Shown one piece after another: positions 58,304 to 64,000 of a stretch of 64,000 bases of DNA. The position numbers were made by a program, and so were the translations under genes. The DNA lies in NCBI GenBank assembly GCA_037043235.1, contig JAWRVZ010000327.1:186001-250000 (forward strand). Reading direction: 5' to 3'. Origin of the DNA: Rhodeus uyekii (lineage: Eukaryota; Chordata; Actinopteri; Cypriniformes; Acheilognathidae). The number at the start of each line of letters is the position of its first letter. Position 1 is the first letter of the stretch. The notes under the pieces were generated by a model. It saw only the letters and a list, made by a program, of their open reading frames with translations, had not been told where the DNA came from and did not search any database.

Positions 58304-58500
58304 CTCACATGACATACACGCACATTTTTTAAAAAATTAATTCTCTTACTCCCTCTATTCCCCATGCTTGTACTACTTTTGTAGGTAATGTTCGAAACTT
58401 TGTATTGTAACTTTGTATCTTCAGGACAGATCGCTTTATGAATTCCTCAAGTTGTAAGTCGCTTTGGATAAAAGTGTCTGCTAAATGAATAAATGTAAAT

Positions 58501-59087
58501 ATATATATATAAAAAAGGAATATATATATCAAAATAGATGGTAAAGAGAAATGTTTCAATGAAAGTAAAATAATATCAAATACTATGCTAGTATAAAGTT
58601 GATTTTAGACTACTATAAGATTGTGCTGCTGGTATCGTGTCTGGGATGGATAAGATTTCAAACATTTTTTAAATAAATATTTCAGGTGAATTGTCACATT
58701 CAGTTGCTTTGTCTTTATTGAATTATGTCTTACTGGCACATTAAGAAAACTTTCTTGTGAACTTCAGAGAAGATACAGGTATATTCACAAATGGTGCATC
58801 AAGATGGTAGATAGTTTTTATAGTTTTAATATGATCAGTGGTCCAAGTTTTACCATAGATATCTTATCTTTTATCTTACTGACCCTCTTGTGCCTTTACC
58901 ATAGAAGTGGAGATTCATCCTATGTTCTCATATGCTTATGCTATAAAATTATACTCATGCAAAGGCAAATAAACAGATAACAGATTGATTATATAAAAGG
59001 CAATATATAGAAGAGGAAAATTTAAGATACAGGAGGAGTTAAGAAAAAAAAGATAATAAATTGATAAGTTAGTTTCTGTACTTTCCT
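58501..59087. other. No gene recognised
   Basis: AT-rich sequence with a (TA)n start. Short frames only. Confidence 0.4.
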
Positions 59088-59189
59088 GTAGCTCAATCAG
59101 TAGAGCATTGGTTTTTACAACACCAAGGTCATGGGTACGATCACAGGGAAAGCAAGAACTGATTCAATGTGTTCCTTGAATGCAATGTA
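59088..59189 (+). mobile_element. tRNA-derived SINE split by pogo-like element
   Basis: TGTAGCTCAATCAGTAGAGC (box A) and GGTACGATCACAGGG (box B region), then GCAAGAACTGATTCAATGTG. The SINE resumes at 60008 with TAAGTCACTTTGGATAAAAG, so the two halves flank the element 59190-60007. Confidence 0.8.
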
Positions 59190-60007
59190 CCGTATTTATT
59201 GGAGTATATCGCGCACACGTGTATAACGCGCACCCCTAATTTTCGATTAAAAATCGGTATAAAATTTTGTTTCACACCAAGCATTGTAATTGACAAAAAA
59301 CGTTGTTGAACACGTGCAGCCATGATAAAAAAACATTTATTTATTGTATAACATATACTTATATAACATATATAACTTATATAAAATATATAACATATAT
59401 TTATTGACAACATAAACTAATGAACACAATACCGAAAGAGAATTACCGGTAAAAATATTTATTTAAAATCCTTCGACGTCAGATTCCTCATCAGAGACAC
59501 TAAAGAGTTGCTCCCATTCTTCTGGAGTTAATTTTTCATCAGTGTCTCAGTTGGCAGGAACATCTGTTTCTACGGTTTCTTTGCTTTCTTCTGCGTCTGA
59601 ATGGATGAGGAAATGAAGCGGCGAGGGGACGTTTTTTTTTCTTCGCCCTCACGTACAGTGAGAGGCTGCAGCCTGTGTTACGGGATGTAATGTATCATGC
59701 AATCGGCAATCGATTGCTTTGGGCTATGTTGCGGTTGTTGCCGCGGTTTATGGTTGAATACAGTTGCTGAATTGCACTCACGAGTCTGCCTTTTATTTTA
59801 ATGCTATATTGCTACTTAAACAGCCTGTAAAATGCGCAGCGCGAACTCACAATTCGCCGGCGCCCTCAAAGGACCGGCCATCAAAACAAACCCCACCCCA
59901 CCCCAGTCCAGCCCTGCCCTGCCCTGCCCTCGTGCATAACGCGCATCCCTAACTTTGATTTATTTTTTTGGTAGAAAAATTTGCGCGTTATACTCGAATA
60001 AATACAG
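59190..60007 (-). mobile_element. pogo-like element, 818 bp, TA target duplication
   Basis: Ends CCGTATTTATTGGAGTATAT and the complement of CTGTATTTATTCGAGTATAA, both flanked by TA (59188-59189 and 60008-60009) within the SINE. Retains the C-terminal coding tail of a transposase at 59463-59610. Longest of three copies in the window and the only one with coding sequence. Confidence 0.85.
59463..59610 (-). pseudogene. pogo-like transposase acidic C-terminus
   Basis: Minus-strand reading gives SDAEESKETVETDVPAN, a stop, then DTDEKLTPEEWEQLFSVSDE then ESDVEGF and a stop at 59463. A short acidic tail ending in an S-D-E-E-S-D-F/V-E-G-F-like motif is typical of pogo/Tigger-type (CENP-B-like) transposases in fish, from memory. 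The rest of the protein is deleted. It shows which autonomous family gave rise to the MITEs at 4588 and 22119. Confidence 0.6.
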
Positions 60008-60029
60008 TAAGTCACTTTGGATAAAAGTG

Positions 60030-60584
60030 GACATTTTTTATTTGTGGACATTTTACAATGTGCATGGATAAAGGGGTAAAACAAGCAGTGCAGCAAAAAC
60101 AAATACATTACAGATAACTGGTCCAAGTGATAGGGTACACAGGGGCATGGGTACCTGAGAGAGGGATTTTGGTAGATTTAGTGGAGAAACCAGGATTTTG
60201 GGAAAAGTTTCGGATAAAAAAGAAAAGAAAAGAACGACATGTTTTAACTTTATCAAATCACAACCGAAGATTTATTTAGGGGCAATAGATGAAGGCGGGT
60301 TTAAAACAATAATATAATATTCAGGGCAGATTATAGGCCCTTGGGCAAGGGCTAAACAACTATTGTGGGGATAGGAGACTTTTGACGAGAATCCATGACG
60401 AGGCCAAGGAGGGAGGGTGGAATGTTAAGGATGGGCAGATAGATGTGGAAGAATCAGGCAGAACTAGAAGAGGGGTTAGACATAGGAAGTAGAAAGAGAG
60501 AAAAAGCAAGTAAGGGAAGGATGAAAATGGAAGACATGATAAGGATGAGGGCTATAGCAATGAACCATAATGGGGGGAAAGAAA
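60030..60584. other. No gene recognised
   Basis: Mixed sequence, purine-rich in the plus strand after 60440, with no recognisable element. Confidence 0.4.
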
Positions 60585-62364
<1,780 letters not shown>

Positions 62365-62412
62365 TCAAGTCAAGTCAAAGTCAGCTTTATTGTCAATTCT
62401 GCAATATATACA
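62365..62412 (-). mobile_element. LINE 3' tail fragment
   Basis: CAAGTCAAGTCAAAGTCAGC and TTTATTGTCAATTCTGCA, the reverse complement of a fish LINE 3' end (GACAATAAAGCTGACTTTG then short GACTT repeats). Only about 48 bases remain. Confidence 0.6.
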
Positions 62413-62580
62413 GCACATAGGGGAGCGCGGGGCACAAAGTAACGCGGGGTAAATAGTAACACAGACTTTTTAGATAGTTGCACGGTCTTAAATGTGACGT
62501 GCTAACGGGCTTTTCACCACACTGTCTGCTAGTGATGGCGAGATGAAGCCCCATAAAGCGTTGAACCTTTTCAGCCAAGT

Positions 62581-63160
62581 CAGTGCTTCTCAATTATTTT
62601 CTGTCGCGCCCCCCCTAGGAAGAAGTAAACATTTCACGCGCCCCCCCTCCCCCTCCCCCTCCCCCTCCCCCTATTTTAAAACTTTCGCTTTATTGTTTCC
62701 ATGGCAACGCGTCATGCTTGTCACGTGAAACACCGCAGTCACAAAGAGCGCTGTTTGATAAATGTTTCACATTTATTTAGTGTTTTCTTTTTTATTCAAA
62801 ATAGTCACCAACTTGTTGGCTCTGTTATCAACTACCTGATATTCAGATTCTCAGATATGTGGAAGTGAATGTTTGTCGCTTAAAAACCTTTATAATGATC
62901 AAGTTCTCTAAGCGCGTCTTTTTTGGATCAGTGCCAGATAGCGCTTAAAAACTCGTGTGAATTTAGTGGTTGATCACGTGACACATGAACACCGGTGTGA
63001 TCGTACACATCAACGGGTGAAGGGTTTGTTATCTGAACTTCATATCTGCTGCTCTTGTTCAGTGCAAGAAAACCTACTCCCTGACAAAAAAAAAGCATGT
63101 TCCCCACGGTCACGCGCGCCCCCCCTGGCATCGGCGCGCCCCACTATTTGAGAACCACTG
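62581..63160. mobile_element. Charlie-type hAT MITE, 580 bp, perfect 8-bp target duplication
   Basis: Flanked by AGCCAAGT at 62573-62580 and 63161-63168. Ends CAGTGCTTCTCAATTATTTT and the complement of CAGTGGTTCTCAAATAGTGG, the characteristic CAGTGGTTCTCAA terminus of Charlie-group hATs. Subterminal GCGCGCCCC blocks occur at both ends, with (CCCCCT)n at 62640-62672. No coding sequence. Confidence 0.93.
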
Positions 63161-63639
63161 AGCCAAGTGGTTCACAAAAAGGGTTCATTTCTCGAAGCCT
63201 CATTTGCTCACAAAACCATCTAGTGGCCAAAGAGTAAAAAACAATCAGAGACATTACAGATGTGCCTGATGTGGTGTGTGATACACTGTGTATTTAAAAT
63301 GTGTTTGTTCTTGTGGTATATAATGATTGTGTTAACATAACTTTGTAATAAATGTATTGGCTTGAAATTTATGGGACTATCAACTATATCCAACTATTTT
63401 TGGATTGTCTGTTTTTTTTTAAATAATTTGTCTGAAACCATGTGTGCTGCCGTTTTTTAACCAGGTCTCCCTGGAAGAAGAGATTATGATATCTCAATGG
63501 GATTTTCCCGGATAAATAAAAGATAAATAAATAAATCAAATGTATGTAAATCAATTGTTTGTATTGTTTATAATTATAATAAGTGTCTAGGTTTAACTGG
63601 GCAGAGGGCAGTGAATGTGCTTGTGTATCTTGGACTGTG

Positions 63640-63823
63640 ATTCTTGGAAACAAGAAAAATAATGAAGAGGATATACTTTAGGAGTTTTTATCCAAAAAAT
63701 ATAATTTTTCAACTGTTTTAGGGCTAAGGCGATTTCTTTTCTTTTTTTGACAACTTCTCCTGCCTTTAAAAACACCATTTCACAAGGCACCGATGATGCT
63801 GGACAACATAAGAACGTTTGCAC
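63640..63823 (-). pseudogene. hAT transposase C-terminal remnant
   Basis: CCPASSVPCEMVFLKAGEVV, then KKRKEIALALKQLKNYIFWI. This fits the hATC dimerisation motif (SVPCER-F-KAGE-V--KR--L), with M for R in the first block and L for S in the second, so it is somewhat degraded. The frame opens at 63823 and upstream coding sequence is not evident in the remaining 180 bases of the window. A different sequence from the remnant at 39009-39197, so at least two hAT lineages are present. Confidence 0.8.
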
Positions 63824-64000
63824 TAGACCAACTTTCTAAGCTTTCCCTAATACAGTCTAGTCTTATAATAATAATAATAGCAATATTATATATAATAATA
63901 ACACTACTACTAATATAGGCTATACATATTATATATGTGTATGTGTGTGTGTGTATAATTACATATTATACTTTATTGTAACGTTCGTTTTAATGTAAAA

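Larger units (their letters stand above)
55580..58500 (+). mobile_element. L2-clade LINE, degraded, split by a hAT-like element
   Basis: The linker region (NPWLTDALRE-like at ~55735, then LYKSLLSTFSTDVHT), reverse transcriptase pieces (56226-56900) and the C-terminal region (57090-57200, LFTAPCWWNNLPALIQNADS) lie in order. The 3' tail is at 58450-58500 (GTCGCTTTGGATAAAAGTGT then CTGCTAAATG). The hAT-like element 57208-58303 separates the last coding part from the tail. The target there reads CACCTAACATGACA, as in the other L2 copy. Confidence 0.85.
62520..64000 (-). mobile_element. hAT element running off the window, with nested hAT
   Basis: A hAT-like terminus near 62530 (AGTGATGGCGAGATGAAGCC) and a hAT transposase C-terminus at 63680-63823 on the minus strand suggest one element read right to left, extending past 64000. 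It is interrupted by the 580-bp element 62581-63160. A (TATG/TG)n tract lies near 63930. Confidence 0.5.

Overview
The window looks like repeat-dominated intergenic DNA from a teleost fish, most likely a cyprinid or close relative. The basis is the mix of families: a DIRS1-type retrotransposon, L2 LINEs ending in the usual fish tail, Tc1 remnants, tRNA-derived SINEs, many hAT and pogo-like elements, a SCAN-gag Ty3/gypsy element, and short GT-AG introns. I see no intact conserved host gene. The only convincing spliced gene is a partial five-exon model on the minus strand (4434-6664) of a zinc-ribbon protein resembling a multicopy fish family that I associate, from memory, with DUF6729.

Layout. 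1-3700: an LTR-like fragment, then a diverged copy of the arm of the first palindrome. 4434-6664: the spliced gene, with a pogo-like MITE in its last intron. 6681-9190: a GC-rich repeat mosaic containing a minisatellite of TGCG-loop hairpins. 9190-12087: a 3'-truncated DIRS1-like element on the minus strand, abutting a 7.3-kb palindrome (12085-19345, spacer 15510-15937) whose outer arms are tandem ~290-bp monomers. 19346-33840: tandem repeats, L1-type endonuclease fragments, a LINE tail with a zinc finger, Tc1 remnants, and an L2 insertion inside a duplicated segment. 33893-37150: a broken Ty3/gypsy element ordered gag-protease-integrase. 38532-39519: a hAT derivative with a perfect 8-bp target duplication. 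39557-55126: a second giant inverted repeat whose core is a ~9.7-kb satellite with higher-order structure, interrupted by a solo LTR. 55127-64000: an L2 split by a hAT-like element, a SINE split by a pogo-like element, the second copy of the 26.5-30.5 kb segment, and nested hATs.

The most unusual content is structural. There are two giant palindromes of different architecture, one belonging to a family with a third, diverged copy at the window start. There is also a hairpin minisatellite whose stems show compensatory changes around a fixed TGCG loop. Several insertions can be read exactly because an uninterrupted homologous site exists elsewhere in the window: hAT at 40703-41609 and L2 at 27768-29861. 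Family names come from recalled motifs and no database search was run.
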